The notes under the pieces: model-generated
The model's input: only the letters and a program-made list of their open reading frames with translations
What the model was told of the DNA's origin: nothing
The model's database searches: none
Shown here: in pieces, positions 1 to 9,094 of the stretch
How positions within the stretch are numbered: position 1 is the first letter of the stretch
Layout of the letters: each line of letters opens with the position of its first letter
Origin: Lachnospiraceae bacterium
GTDB lineage: Bacteria > Bacillota > Clostridia > Lachnospirales > Lachnospiraceae
Assembly (NCBI GenBank): GCA_021770785.1
Contig: JAETQH010000021.1
Span: forward strand, 1 to 64,000
Direction: 5' to 3'
Length of the DNA stretch: 64,000 nucleotides
Program-made: the position numbers and the translations under genes

Positions 1-1773
1 GCCATTGGTTTTTGCACCAAGGGAGAATGCTTTGTCACCGTAGGTTTTGGTAATATTCTTTGCTGTAATGGTCTGTTTACTTTTTTCCGGCTCTTTATCC
101 GGTGTCTCAGATGGTTTTACGGTAACGGTAATTACCTTTTCTGCTGCTTTACAATTTGCTGTTTCGGATGCCGTGATGGTAATGTGGGCTGTTCCTGCAC
201 TTACCAAAGTTACAGTTCCGTTTTCTGCTATTGCTGCAACAGATGGATCGTCAGATACATAGGTGAAGGTGCCATCTCCGTCTACTGTTGCATTCAAAGG
301 AAATGCTACATCTCCCAAAGTTTTGGTAATATCGGATGCCGTGATGGTCTGGGCTTTTTTCTCAACGGTAACGGTAATTACCTTTTCCGCTGCTTTATAA
401 TTTGCTGTTTCGGATGCCGTGATGGTGATGTGGGCTGTTCCTGCTCCGGTCAGTGTTATATTTCCTGCTGAATCTACCTTTGCTACTGCTTTGTTGTCGG
501 AGACATAGCTTAACACACCGTCTCCGTCTGTCACTGCACCGATAGAAAATGTGCTGTCACCATAGGTCTTGGTGATGTTATCATTTGCTGTAACGGTCTG
601 TGTAACTTTTCCTCCGATGTATCTATACGTAATACCATTTTCTTTTGCATAGGTTTCTGCGTAAGAATCTTTTACACAAAAAACAGTTATATTTCCGCAC
701 CATTCAAGTGCACCCTTTCCTATGCTCATTACACTGGCTGGTATTGTGATATTATTCAAAAAAGCGCAGCGAAAAAATGCAGAATCTCCTATGCTTTGCA
801 CGCTGTCTGGTATTATAATATTAGTAAAGCTATTGTAATAAAATGCAGAATCTCCTATACTTTGCACACTGGCTGGTATTGTGATATCTGTTAAAGCAAG
901 GCACCTCGAAACAGCATATTCTCCTATGAATTCCACACTGTCTGGTATAATTAATTCTCCTGCTTTTCCACCTGGGCATCGTATCAAAGTTCTCTTGTTT
1001 TTATCATATAATATCCCATTTTCTGATGTATAAGTTGGATTTTTTTCTGACACATTTATTGCTGTTAAACCGTAACAATGCCCAAAAGTATTTTTTCCAA
1101 TCCTTTCCACACTGTCTGGCATCGTTATACTGTTTAAAACATCACAGCCCATAAAAGCTGTCTCTCCTAAACATTCCACACTGCCTGGTATAATTAATTC
1201 TCCTGTTTTTCCACCTGGACATTGTATCAAAGTTCTCTTGTTTTTATCATATAATATCCCATTTTCTGATGTATAGTTTACATTTTCTTTTGAGACATTT
1301 ATTGCTGTTAAGCTGTTACAAAAATAAAAAGCGTCATCTCCAATACTCGTCACATTGGTTGGGATTGTAATACTGGCCAAGTTACTACAATTGCCAAAAG
1401 CATATTCTCCAATACTTGTCATACTATCGGGGATTGTAATACTGGTCAAACCACTACAGCCATAAAAAGCGTTATCTCCAATACTCGTCACTCCATCCGG
1501 TATCGTCACATCTCCACCAGCCCCGGTGTACTTAGTCAGCACCCCATCTTTAATCACAAACTCATTCTCGTCCGCCTCAGCACTCTTTACCTCTTCCTCT
1601 GCCGTTACCGCTTCTTCCTCATCCCCCTGTCTCCCAGTCTCCTCAATCATCAACTGCTCCGCCGGGAACTCTTTCGGCACTTCGGCTCCCATAACTCCCG
1701 CCGGGCTGATACTGCCAACCAACAACGCCGTTGTCAGAACCCCTGCCAGCAATTTTTTTCTTCTCATAAACAT
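1..1773 (-). CDS. BspA-like leucine-rich-repeat surface protein with repeated Ig-like domains, 3' end beyond the window edge
   Basis: Own reverse-strand translation, open to window edge (absent from ORF track): signal peptide MFMRRKKLLAGVLTTALLVGSISPAGVMG, repeats of 'TSIGDNAFYGCSGLTSITIPDSV', then 'HITITASETANYKAAEKVITVTV' Ig-like repeats. Confidence 0.88.
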   Translation of the reverse strand, partial: MFMRRKKLLAGVLTTALLVGSISPAGVMGAEVPKEFPAEQLMIEETGRQGDEEEAVTAEEEVKSAEADENEFVIKDGVLTKYTGAGGDVTIPDGVTSIGDNAFYGCSGLTSITIPDSMTSIGEYAFGNCSNLASITIPTNVTSIGDDAFYFCNSLTAINVSKENVNYTSENGILYDKNKRTLIQCPGGKTGELIIPGSVECLGETAFMGCDVLNSITMPDSVERIGKNTFGHCYGLTAINVSEKNPTYTSENGILYDKNKRTLIRCPGGKAGELIIPDSVEFIGEYAVSRCLALTDITIPASVQSIGDSAFYYNSFTNIIIPDSVQSIGDSAFFRCAFLNNITIPASVMSIGKGALEWCGNITVFCVKDSYAETYAKENGITYRYIGGKVTQTVTANDNITKTYGDSTFSIGAVTDGDGVLSYVSDNKAVAKVDSAGNITLTGAGTAHITITASETANYKAAEKVITVTVEKKAQTITASDITKTLGDVAFPLNATVDGDGTFTYVSDDPSVAAIAENGTVTLVSAGTAHITITASETANCKAAEKVITVTVKPSETPDKEPEKSKQTITAKNITKTYGDKAFSLGAKTNG

Positions 1774-2068
1774 TTCCTCACTTTCTTCCGTAAAATAAAA
1801 ATTCCTATAAACAAATTATCACTCATTCTTGCGGCGTTTTCAATCAATCTAGATAAATTATACCTTCCTGTCTCATGCTTCCTATTTACCAAAAAAAGAC
1901 CGCATAGCATTTCTGCCACACAGTCTTTTCCTTAAATCCCAATCTTCAGTTTTCACCTGATATAGGAGACCTATAGAAAACGCAAAAAACATTGCGTTTC
2001 CTATATAAATTAACCTGCCAGGTTTACCCCTGAACTGCCGCAAAACCGACAAGCTTTTTTTCCATCAA

Positions 2069-2797
2069 CTACTCGTCCCAGTTATGATAAACTTCCTGCA
2101 CGTCGTCATCCTCATCCAGTAAATCAAGGATACGGTTAATGTTCGTCAAATCCTCTTCCGCAGTCAGCTCCACATAGTTCTGCGGCAGCATCGTCACTTC
2201 CGCCTGCGCCATGGCAACCTTCTGTTCCTCTAAGGCACTTCTGACTGCCTCAAAATCCTCTGGTGTTGTCAATACCTCAAAGCTGTCCTCCTCCTCGGAG
2301 AAATCCTCTGCGCCTGCATCAAGGGCTGTCATCATCAAATCGTCTGCCTCCATCTCGCAGTCCTCTTTGGCAATGATAATCTGACCTTTCTCGTCAAACA
2401 TATAAGACACGCAGCCCTGGGTGCCGATGCTTCCGTGACCCTTGGTGAACGCGTTTCTCACATTTGCAGCGGTACGGTTTTTGTTATCGGTTAAGCATTT
2501 TACAATGATAGCGGTTCCACTGGGGCCGTAGCCTTCGTATGTACAATACTCGTAATTGACATTGCCACCTTCTCCGGCTGCCTTTTTAATACCACGTTCA
2601 ATGGTGTCGTTAGGCATGTTGTTGGATTTTGCCTTTGCGATTACCTGTGCCAGCTTAAAGTTGTTTGCCGGGTCCGGTCCGCCCTCTTTAACTGCCACCG
2701 CAATCTCCCTGCCGATGATGGTAAAGATTTTTCCCTTGGCGGCATCGTTTTTCTCTTTCTTATGTTTAATATTGGCGAATTTTGAATGTCCTGACAT
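2069..2797 (-). CDS. yebC: YebC/PmpR family DNA-binding regulatory protein
   Basis: MSGHSKFANIKHKKEKNDAAKGKIFTIIGREI is the YebC family N-terminus. Confidence 0.95.
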   Translation of the reverse strand: MSGHSKFANIKHKKEKNDAAKGKIFTIIGREIAVAVKEGGPDPANNFKLAQVIAKAKSNNMPNDTIERGIKKAAGEGGNVNYEYCTYEGYGPSGTAIIVKCLTDNKNRTAANVRNAFTKGHGSIGTQGCVSYMFDEKGQIIIAKEDCEMEADDLMMTALDAGAEDFSEEEDSFEVLTTPEDFEAVRSALEEQKVAMAQAEVTMLPQNYVELTAEEDLTNINRILDLLDEDDDVQEVYHNWDE

Positions 2798-2916
2798 AAC
2801 CTTTTCCTCTTTTCCAAATTTATTATTCTCTGTTCAAAAATACGATTTATTTTATCATTTTTTCCTTATTCCTGCAAGTCCTCACTTAGGCAGGAATGCA
2901 AAATTTCCGTAACCCT

Positions 2917-3019
2917 GCAGGTTATGAAAGCTACAGGCAATTAGCTGCTTTCGTAAAATGGGTGAAGCTCTTGCAAAACTTTACAGGCTATGAAAGCTAC
3001 AGGCAATTAGCTGCTTTCT
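2917..3019. repeat. Direct duplication (66-bp offset) covering the 3' end of the CorC-like gene
   Basis: 'tatgaaagctacaggcaattagctgctttc' occurs at about 2923 and 2989; each copy has GAAAGC/GCTTTC arms; the second copy includes the stop codon of the 3007..4368 ORF. Confidence 0.8.
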
Positions 3020-4368
3020 TCCTGCGGGCTGTCGCTTTCCTCTGCGCTGTTTTCCTCCGGAAGCTTTGTCACCTTTACGGTGCGTATCATTTTATTTTCC
3101 ACGGAAAGGATTTCAAAAAGATATCCGTACGCCGTAGTGGAAAACACCTCGTCCTCGTTTGGAATTTTATCAATCAGGGATATGAGGAAACCGTTTAAGG
3201 TCTCAAAATCATCTTCCTTCACATCCTCTTCCTCGATGCCTAAGGCTTCTAACACATCCTCAAACTCTGCCATGCCGTCCATGCGGAAGCTTTCGTCCGG
3301 CAGTCTCACAATCATCTGCTGTTCTTCATCATGCTCGTCCTCGATATTGCCCACGATTTCCTCTAAAATATCTTCCATGGTAACAATACCGGAAGTCTGC
3401 CCGTATTCGTCCACTACGATGGTCATGTGGCTTTTGGCATTCTGCATCATGGCAAACAGCACGTTGATATTTCTGGTTTCAGGGATAAAATCCACTTCGC
3501 TGATAAGCCCGTCAATCTCCCGAATGGGCTTTTCTAGCAGCTCCGTCCGCTGGCACATACATAAGGCTTCCCGGATATGCAGTACACCAATCACGTTATC
3601 TATGGTTTCCTCATAAACCGGAAAACGGGAATAATTATTTTCCATCAATACCGGAAGAATGTCCGAAAATTTTAAGGAACAGTCAAGCGCCACTAAATTT
3701 TTCCGGTGGGTCATAATGTCCTTTGCCTCTTTGTCTCCAAATTCAAAAATATTATGTATCATCTCTGCTTCACTGGCAAGGAGTACGCCCTGTTCATGCA
3801 CTTCCTTCACCATGGAGATAATCTCTTCCTCCGTCACATCATCCGTATCACTCAGCGGGTCTACGCCGAAAATTCTTGACAGTAGGTTGGCAATGGCATT
3901 CGTCAGAAAAATGACGGGATAGAAAACCAATTCCACTGTGCGGACAATCCGCACTAACTGCAGCGCCCAGCTTTCCGGTTTCCGGGCTGCCACCTTTTCC
4001 GGCGTATAAATGCCGAAAATTAGCACCAGAAGAATAAGTGCTGCAAAAATCAGAATATCCGCCAGTATGGAAATTCCCGCTCCCACCTCCCCTTTCAGGA
4101 AACATGCTTTCCAGAGAGGCACCTGATAAAAGCCCAGTATCATGTGGGCCGTTAAGATAAGCAGCTGGCACACATGCCGGTAACGGTCCGTTTTGTCTGT
4201 ATATTTTAATAACAGGGCAGCTCTGGTATCGCCATCCTTCGCCAGCTTTTCCACTGACGTTTCGTTTAAATTTTCCATTGCCGCAATAAAACCAAAAATA
4301 ATAAAATCCAGCAGAATTAACGCTGCAAATACCAGAATGCCCATAGTGGGACTGACGCCGTCGTCCAT
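3007..4368 (-). CDS. Hemolysin/CorC-type transporter protein (DUF21, CBS pair, CorC_HlyC domain)
   Basis: N-terminal TM segments, 'DIMTHRKNLVALD' CBS region, 'VDEYGQTSGIVTMEDILEEIVGNIEDEHD'. Confidence 0.92.
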   Translation of the reverse strand: MDDGVSPTMGILVFAALILLDFIIFGFIAAMENLNETSVEKLAKDGDTRAALLLKYTDKTDRYRHVCQLLILTAHMILGFYQVPLWKACFLKGEVGAGISILADILIFAALILLVLIFGIYTPEKVAARKPESWALQLVRIVRTVELVFYPVIFLTNAIANLLSRIFGVDPLSDTDDVTEEEIISMVKEVHEQGVLLASEAEMIHNIFEFGDKEAKDIMTHRKNLVALDCSLKFSDILPVLMENNYSRFPVYEETIDNVIGVLHIREALCMCQRTELLEKPIREIDGLISEVDFIPETRNINVLFAMMQNAKSHMTIVVDEYGQTSGIVTMEDILEEIVGNIEDEHDEEQQMIVRLPDESFRMDGMAEFEDVLEALGIEEEDVKEDDFETLNGFLISLIDKIPNEDEVFSTTAYGYLFEILSVENKMIRTVKVTKLPEENSAEESDSPQEESS

Positions 4369-4463
4369 AAATAATTACTCTCCTTTTTCCTTTGTTAGGT
4401 TGAAGCTGTCTGCTATAAAACATCTGGAATCATACCATTTTCCGCCATATTCGTCAAGTTTTC

Positions 4464-4811
4464 CTATGTATATAATTCCAGACTGATTTCCAGTGCCTTA
4501 TCAATTTTCACCAAAATCTGATTGTCTAAGTGACATACTTTATCTTTCAGCCGCTTCTTATCAATGGTGCGAAGCTGCTCTAACAGAACCACCGAATCCT
4601 TTACCAAATCGTATTTTCTGCTGTCCAGCTCCACATGGGTCGGCAGCTTTGCTTTATTCATCTGGGATGTGATTGCCGCACAGATTACCGTAGGGCTGTG
4701 ACGGTTTCCCACATCATTCTGTATAATCAGAACAGGCCGTACTCCTCCCTGCTCCGAACCAATCACCGGCCTTAAGTCGGCATAAAAAATATCACCGCGT
4801 CGAATTACCAT
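4464..4811 (-). CDS. ndoA: MazF/PemK (EndoA) family mRNA interferase
   Basis: [48 protein letters not shown]; start set at the internal Met. Confidence 0.92.
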   Translation of the reverse strand: MVIRRGDIFYADLRPVIGSEQGGVRPVLIIQNDVGNRHSPTVICAAITSQMNKAKLPTHVELDSRKYDLVKDSVVLLEQLRTIDKKRLKDKVCHLDNQILVKIDKALEISLELYT

Positions 4812-4896
4812 ATACTTTCCACTCCATATTATTTCTATTTCAGATAGATTTTCCATCTAGGGATAGTATTGCCAATTTTACCGGGTGTATTCCATT

Positions 4897-6066
4897 TTAC
4901 TCGGAAAAATGGTCTTTCGTACCAATGATTTTTCCCTTGTGCACGAAAACCCGCGGAATCCGCTTACCTAAGTCACAGACAAACTCATAATTGAAACGCC
5001 CGGAAAGCGCCCCCACCTCCTCCATGGTGATGGTCTCCTCACCGTCACTGCCGATAAGGATTACCTCGTCTCCGTTTTTTACATCGGGAATGTCCGTTAC
5101 GTCCACCATAAACTGGTCCATGCAGACCCTTCCCCGGATAGGTGCTCGTTTTCCGTGAATCAGCACGTCTCCTTTATTGGAAAGGGAACGGGCGTAACCG
5201 TCGGCGTAACCCACCGGAATGGTGGCTATTTTCCGTTTCTCTGTGGTGACATATGTACCGCCATAGCTGATGGCGCGGTCTGCTTCTAATTCCTTCACAT
5301 AGGCAACGTGGGTGATTAAGGAGAGTGCCGGCTTGATGTCAATTTTTGCCCGATCCACTTCCTCCGAAGGCCACAGGCCGTAAAGCGTGATTCCCGCCCG
5401 CACCAAATCCATATTTGCCTCCGGCACCTCCACAATGCCGGCACTGTTGGAACAGTGATGGATGGGAATGGTAACCCCTTTTTCCTCTAACAGGGCAATC
5501 ATATTCTCAAACAGTTCAATCTGACGGTAAGTTGGCTTCTTATCCGTCTCATCCGCCTTTGCAAAATGCGTAAAAATCCCCTCCACCATAATATGCGGCA
5601 GTCTCGCTAAATGTACCATTTCCTCTGCCGCTTCTTCCGTCACCTGATAACCGATACGGCCCATGCCTGTGTCGATGGCAAAATGGATTTTACAGTCCAT
5701 GCCGATTTTTTCCGCCGCCGCAGAAAGCTCTTCCGCCATTTCTCTGGTAAATACGGTAGGCCGGATTTCCGCCCGAATCATATCCTCGTACTGGTCCGGA
5801 AACGCATAGCCTAAAATGAGAATGGGCTTTTTGATGCCGTGGTTGCGTAAAATCAGCCCTTCTTCCACGGTTGCCACCGCATAGCCATAAAGATAATCCA
5901 GAGAATCAATAGTTTCCGCAATCTCTACTGCTCCGTGGCCATAGCCGTCCGCCTTTATTACCGCCATAATTTTGGTATCTTCGGAAATATTGTTCCGCAT
6001 TGCCTCCATATTGTACAACACGGCATCTAAATCAATTTCTGCATATACTCTACTGTATCTGTTCAT
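4897..6066 (-). CDS. alr: Alanine racemase
   Basis: 'AEIDLDAVLYNMEAMR', PLP-lysine 'AVIKADGYGHGAVEIA', 'GRVCMDQFMVDVTD'. Confidence 0.96.
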   Translation of the reverse strand: MNRYSRVYAEIDLDAVLYNMEAMRNNISEDTKIMAVIKADGYGHGAVEIAETIDSLDYLYGYAVATVEEGLILRNHGIKKPILILGYAFPDQYEDMIRAEIRPTVFTREMAEELSAAAEKIGMDCKIHFAIDTGMGRIGYQVTEEAAEEMVHLARLPHIMVEGIFTHFAKADETDKKPTYRQIELFENMIALLEEKGVTIPIHHCSNSAGIVEVPEANMDLVRAGITLYGLWPSEEVDRAKIDIKPALSLITHVAYVKELEADRAISYGGTYVTTEKRKIATIPVGYADGYARSLSNKGDVLIHGKRAPIRGRVCMDQFMVDVTDIPDVKNGDEVILIGSDGEETITMEEVGALSGRFNYEFVCDLGKRIPRVFVHKGKIIGTKDHFSE

Positions 6067-7589
6067 TTTGCCTGTTCCTTTCTGTCCTGCACATCCTCTG
6101 TTTCCCTTGTTATCAGGCAGATTCCCTCGGTCAAATCAGATGCCATCATACTCCGGCAGCCTGTTTTTTCCCTAATTGCATCCCCTGCTTTTCCATGAAG
6201 GAATACACCGAGAGGTGCCGCCGCCTCCGGGGACATTCCCTGCGCCAGCAGGGAACCGATAATACCACTTAACACGTCACCGCTGCCCGCCGTTGCCATG
6301 CCGTGGTTTCCGGAAAGATTAAGATAGGTCTGCCCATCCGGGACTGCCGTAACGGTATGTTCATCCTTCAATACACATATTACATTATATTGCCCTGCGA
6401 AGGCTTCTGCAACTTCTATTAAGTGTGTTTGTATCTCAGAAATGTGTTTCCCTGTCAACCGGCTCATCTCTCCTAAATGGGGTGTGAGAATCAGCCTTGC
6501 CTGGCTATGTAGCAGCAAGCTGCTGTCCTTTGCCGCCAAATTCAGGGCATCCGCATCTAAAAGCACCGGAACTTCCGCTTGCGCAAGCACTGCTTTTAAC
6601 AGCTGCTCCGCGGCCTCCGATGTACCGATGCCGGGGCCTAACACCACGGCGTCCGCCCACTGCAGCGCCGCTGTCAGTTGTGTTTCCTTCGGTTTTTCTT
6701 TCGGGTAGGTAGTTAGCACAGCCTCCGGCAACACCGACTGAATAATCGTTCTGTTTTCCTCCGGCGTCATAATGCGCACCAATCCACAGCCCGCCCTATA
6801 GGCGGCTCCTCCGCAGAGGCAGGCGGCCCCCGCCATATTGACGCTGCCGGCAATCACCAGAAGTTTACCGTAGGTTCCCTTATTAGAATGGCTCTTCCGT
6901 TCCGGCAGCCGGGCAAGGTCTGCGTCCTCTAACGCCGCCGTCTTCGGCTTTGCGCCGAACCAGCTTTCTTCGGGAATCCCGATATCTGTCACAATCACTT
7001 TTCCGGAGTATTCGTTTCCGGGAAAAAGATACATGCCCAGCTTACCGTAGGCGAAGGTAATGGTAACATCTGCCCGGAAAGCTGTGCCAAGCACCGCCCC
7101 ATTGTCCGCCGATACACCGGAGGCGATATCCACCGCATATTTTTCCCCGGAAAGACTGTTCATTTTCGTCAGCAGAGTTTCATATTCCCCCTCAATATTC
7201 CTCGATAAGCCCACGCCAAACACCGCATCGATGACGGCGGTATACGTATTTTTCTTTGGCAGCTCCGTCAAAAGCTCATAGCGGTGCGCCTTTAAAATCT
7301 GCTGCTGGCAGCGGTTCTGCTCTGAGGCTTTGGCCCGGTTTCCCACCAGCACGGCATCCACCTCATGACCTGCCTGTTTTAACAATCTTGCAATGGCGAG
7401 CCCATCCCCGCCGTTATTTCCGGTTCCGCAGACCACCAGTACTCTGGATAAATCCCCAGACAGCTTTTTCATTTCCTCCACAAAGGAAAGGGCTGCCCGC
7501 TCCATCAGCACCATGCCCGGCATATGAAGCTGCTCTATGGTGTTGGCGTCATAAGTTTTCATTTCACGGCTGTTTACAAGATATTTCAT
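6063..7589 (-). CDS. Bifunctional NAD(P)H-hydrate epimerase / ADP-dependent NAD(P)H-hydrate dehydratase
   Basis: YjeF_N 'VVCGTGNNGGDGLAIARLL' plus carbohydrate-kinase-like 'GNHGMATAGSGDVLSGIIGSLL'; start chosen after GGAG. Confidence 0.93.
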   Translation of the reverse strand: MKYLVNSREMKTYDANTIEQLHMPGMVLMERAALSFVEEMKKLSGDLSRVLVVCGTGNNGGDGLAIARLLKQAGHEVDAVLVGNRAKASEQNRCQQQILKAHRYELLTELPKKNTYTAVIDAVFGVGLSRNIEGEYETLLTKMNSLSGEKYAVDIASGVSADNGAVLGTAFRADVTITFAYGKLGMYLFPGNEYSGKVIVTDIGIPEESWFGAKPKTAALEDADLARLPERKSHSNKGTYGKLLVIAGSVNMAGAACLCGGAAYRAGCGLVRIMTPEENRTIIQSVLPEAVLTTYPKEKPKETQLTAALQWADAVVLGPGIGTSEAAEQLLKAVLAQAEVPVLLDADALNLAAKDSSLLLHSQARLILTPHLGEMSRLTGKHISEIQTHLIEVAEAFAGQYNVICVLKDEHTVTAVPDGQTYLNLSGNHGMATAGSGDVLSGIIGSLLAQGMSPEAAAPLGVFLHGKAGDAIREKTGCRSMMASDLTEGICLITRETEDVQDRKEQAK

Positions 7590-7600
7590 ATTTTTCTCCA

Positions 7601-7690
7601 TGCGCACACGCCTTTTGTGCATCTCAAGTTTGGGCGTGTGCGCACAAACTTGGGGTTGAAAAAATTCCGATATATGATTTTTTCAACCTT
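7601..7690. repeat. Compact inverted-repeat cluster between CDSs
   Basis: TGCGCACACGCC/GGCGTGTGCGCA; overlapping CAAGTTTG/CAAACTTG; then GGTTGAAAAAA/TTTTTTCAACC. Confidence 0.75.
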
Positions 7691-7724
7691 CCTCCATGGG
7701 AACGCCAAAAAGAGAGGCATCCAT

Positions 7725-8351
7725 TTATTCCGGCCCCTCTTCGTCCTCTTTTTCATACTCGTATTCGATATCAAACAAATCCAGAATTTCCATTCCAAAA
7801 ATGTCGTGCATAAATCCGTAAATCTCCCTGTTGTTGATTTCACGATTTTGTTTTTTGATGATGTTTTCCTTTAATTGTACCCGGATGTCCGCAATCCAGG
7901 CGGCAATCTCTTCCGCCTCCCGCTCGTTGGTCCTCATTTTCTCATAGCAGTACTCCATAGACAAAATCATTAATTCCTGATTCGTCTCAGAGATAAGGCG
8001 GGGCAGCTCTAACAGCCTGTCCTCGCAGTTTTCCATTTTTTCGTTGACCTCTTCCACAAGACGGCTGTTTTCCTCTAATTTTCTCGTCATAAGAGTATCG
8101 TTATTTTCCTCGTTTGCGCCGTCCATATTTTTACGGATACTGTCTAACAGGCTGCTTTTTAAATGTTTCAAATCCTTTAATTCCTGATTCACCCTGCCCT
8201 GTTCCGCCAAAAGGCCGCCTAAATTTTTTTCTGTTTCCTTAATCCGGTCTGTTTTTCCGTGAATGGCAAACAAACGATGCCACTTGGGGTCTAAAATCAG
8301 AACCGGCACCTTACGTTCCTTTAACGCCTGCCGGAATTCGTCCTCTTTCAT
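7725..8351 (-). CDS. Conserved hypothetical coiled-coil protein
   Basis: Glu/Lys-rich helical protein in the same-strand gene series between rex and the NAD(P)HX repair gene. Confidence 0.75.
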   Translation of the reverse strand: MKEDEFRQALKERKVPVLILDPKWHRLFAIHGKTDRIKETEKNLGGLLAEQGRVNQELKDLKHLKSSLLDSIRKNMDGANEENNDTLMTRKLEENSRLVEEVNEKMENCEDRLLELPRLISETNQELMILSMEYCYEKMRTNEREAEEIAAWIADIRVQLKENIIKKQNREINNREIYGFMHDIFGMEILDLFDIEYEYEKEDEEGPE

Positions 8352-8364
8352 AGACAACACTCCC

Positions 8365-9018
8365 TTAGCTGCCGCTTTCTCTTGCCTTCTTGTTCCTTGC
8401 TACATTGTAGGATAACTGCATGAGACTATCGGACAGATGTACATTCTCCACCACCACATCCTTGTCTAACAGCTCCAGATCCACATGGGCGAAATTCCAA
8501 ATTGCGTGTATTCCGGCGTCCACCAGACGGTTTGCAATGGCATCCGCCTTTGCCTTGGGCATGGTAAGGGCTGCAATGTCCACCTGATTCTCGGCGCAGA
8601 ACTGCTCTAACTCCTCTAACATGTGAATTTTGATGCCCCGGACGGTGACACCGTCTAACGCCGGATTAACGTCAAAGAGCCCGATAATCATAAAGCCTAA
8701 TTTTTCAAATTTTACATAGTTTGCCAGTGCCTGACCGAGATTTCCCGCTCCTATCACGATAATATTATGCTTTTCATTTAAGCCTAAAATCTTTCCGATT
8801 TCCTCGTACAGATATTTTACATTATAGCCGTAGCCCTGCTGACCGAAGCCGCCGAAATTATTCAAATCCTGCCGTATCTGGGACGCCGTTACATTCATCC
8901 GTTTACTCAAATCATTTGACGAAATACGCTCTACTCCGTCATCTATCAATTCCCCCAAATAACGATAGTAACGCGGCATTCTCCGTATTACAGCCTGGGA
9001 TATTTCTTTTTCTTCCAC
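8365..9018 (-). CDS. rex: Redox-sensing transcriptional repressor Rex
   Basis: N-terminal HTH 'VIRRMPRYYRYLGELIDDGVERISSNDLS', Rossmann 'VIGAGNLGQALANY'. Confidence 0.96.
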   Translation of the reverse strand: MEEKEISQAVIRRMPRYYRYLGELIDDGVERISSNDLSKRMNVTASQIRQDLNNFGGFGQQGYGYNVKYLYEEIGKILGLNEKHNIIVIGAGNLGQALANYVKFEKLGFMIIGLFDVNPALDGVTVRGIKIHMLEELEQFCAENQVDIAALTMPKAKADAIANRLVDAGIHAIWNFAHVDLELLDKDVVVENVHLSDSLMQLSYNVARNKKARESGS

Positions 9019-9094
9019 TTAAGATGCCCACCTTCCTGCACTTTTTAATCAATATTATAGTGATTGAAAATCCATCTGTCAATGTGTGAAAATT

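Noticed and set aside
1890-2010. Inverted repeats downstream of yebC as a novel element
   Set aside because: AT-rich imperfect hairpins compatible with ordinary terminators.
3080-3616. 178-aa plus-strand ORF and other Ser/Phe-rich antisense ORFs across the window
   Set aside because: Antisense to well-supported genes with composition typical of reverse-complement reading.
3848-4423. 191-aa minus-strand ORF overlapping the CorC-like gene in another frame
   Set aside because: Fully overlaps a well-supported CDS, no family resemblance.
4464-4811. MazF as a complete toxin-antitoxin pair
   Set aside because: No antitoxin-like ORF visible between it and alr; the alr-mazF arrangement is common, so treated as a solitary housekeeping MazF.
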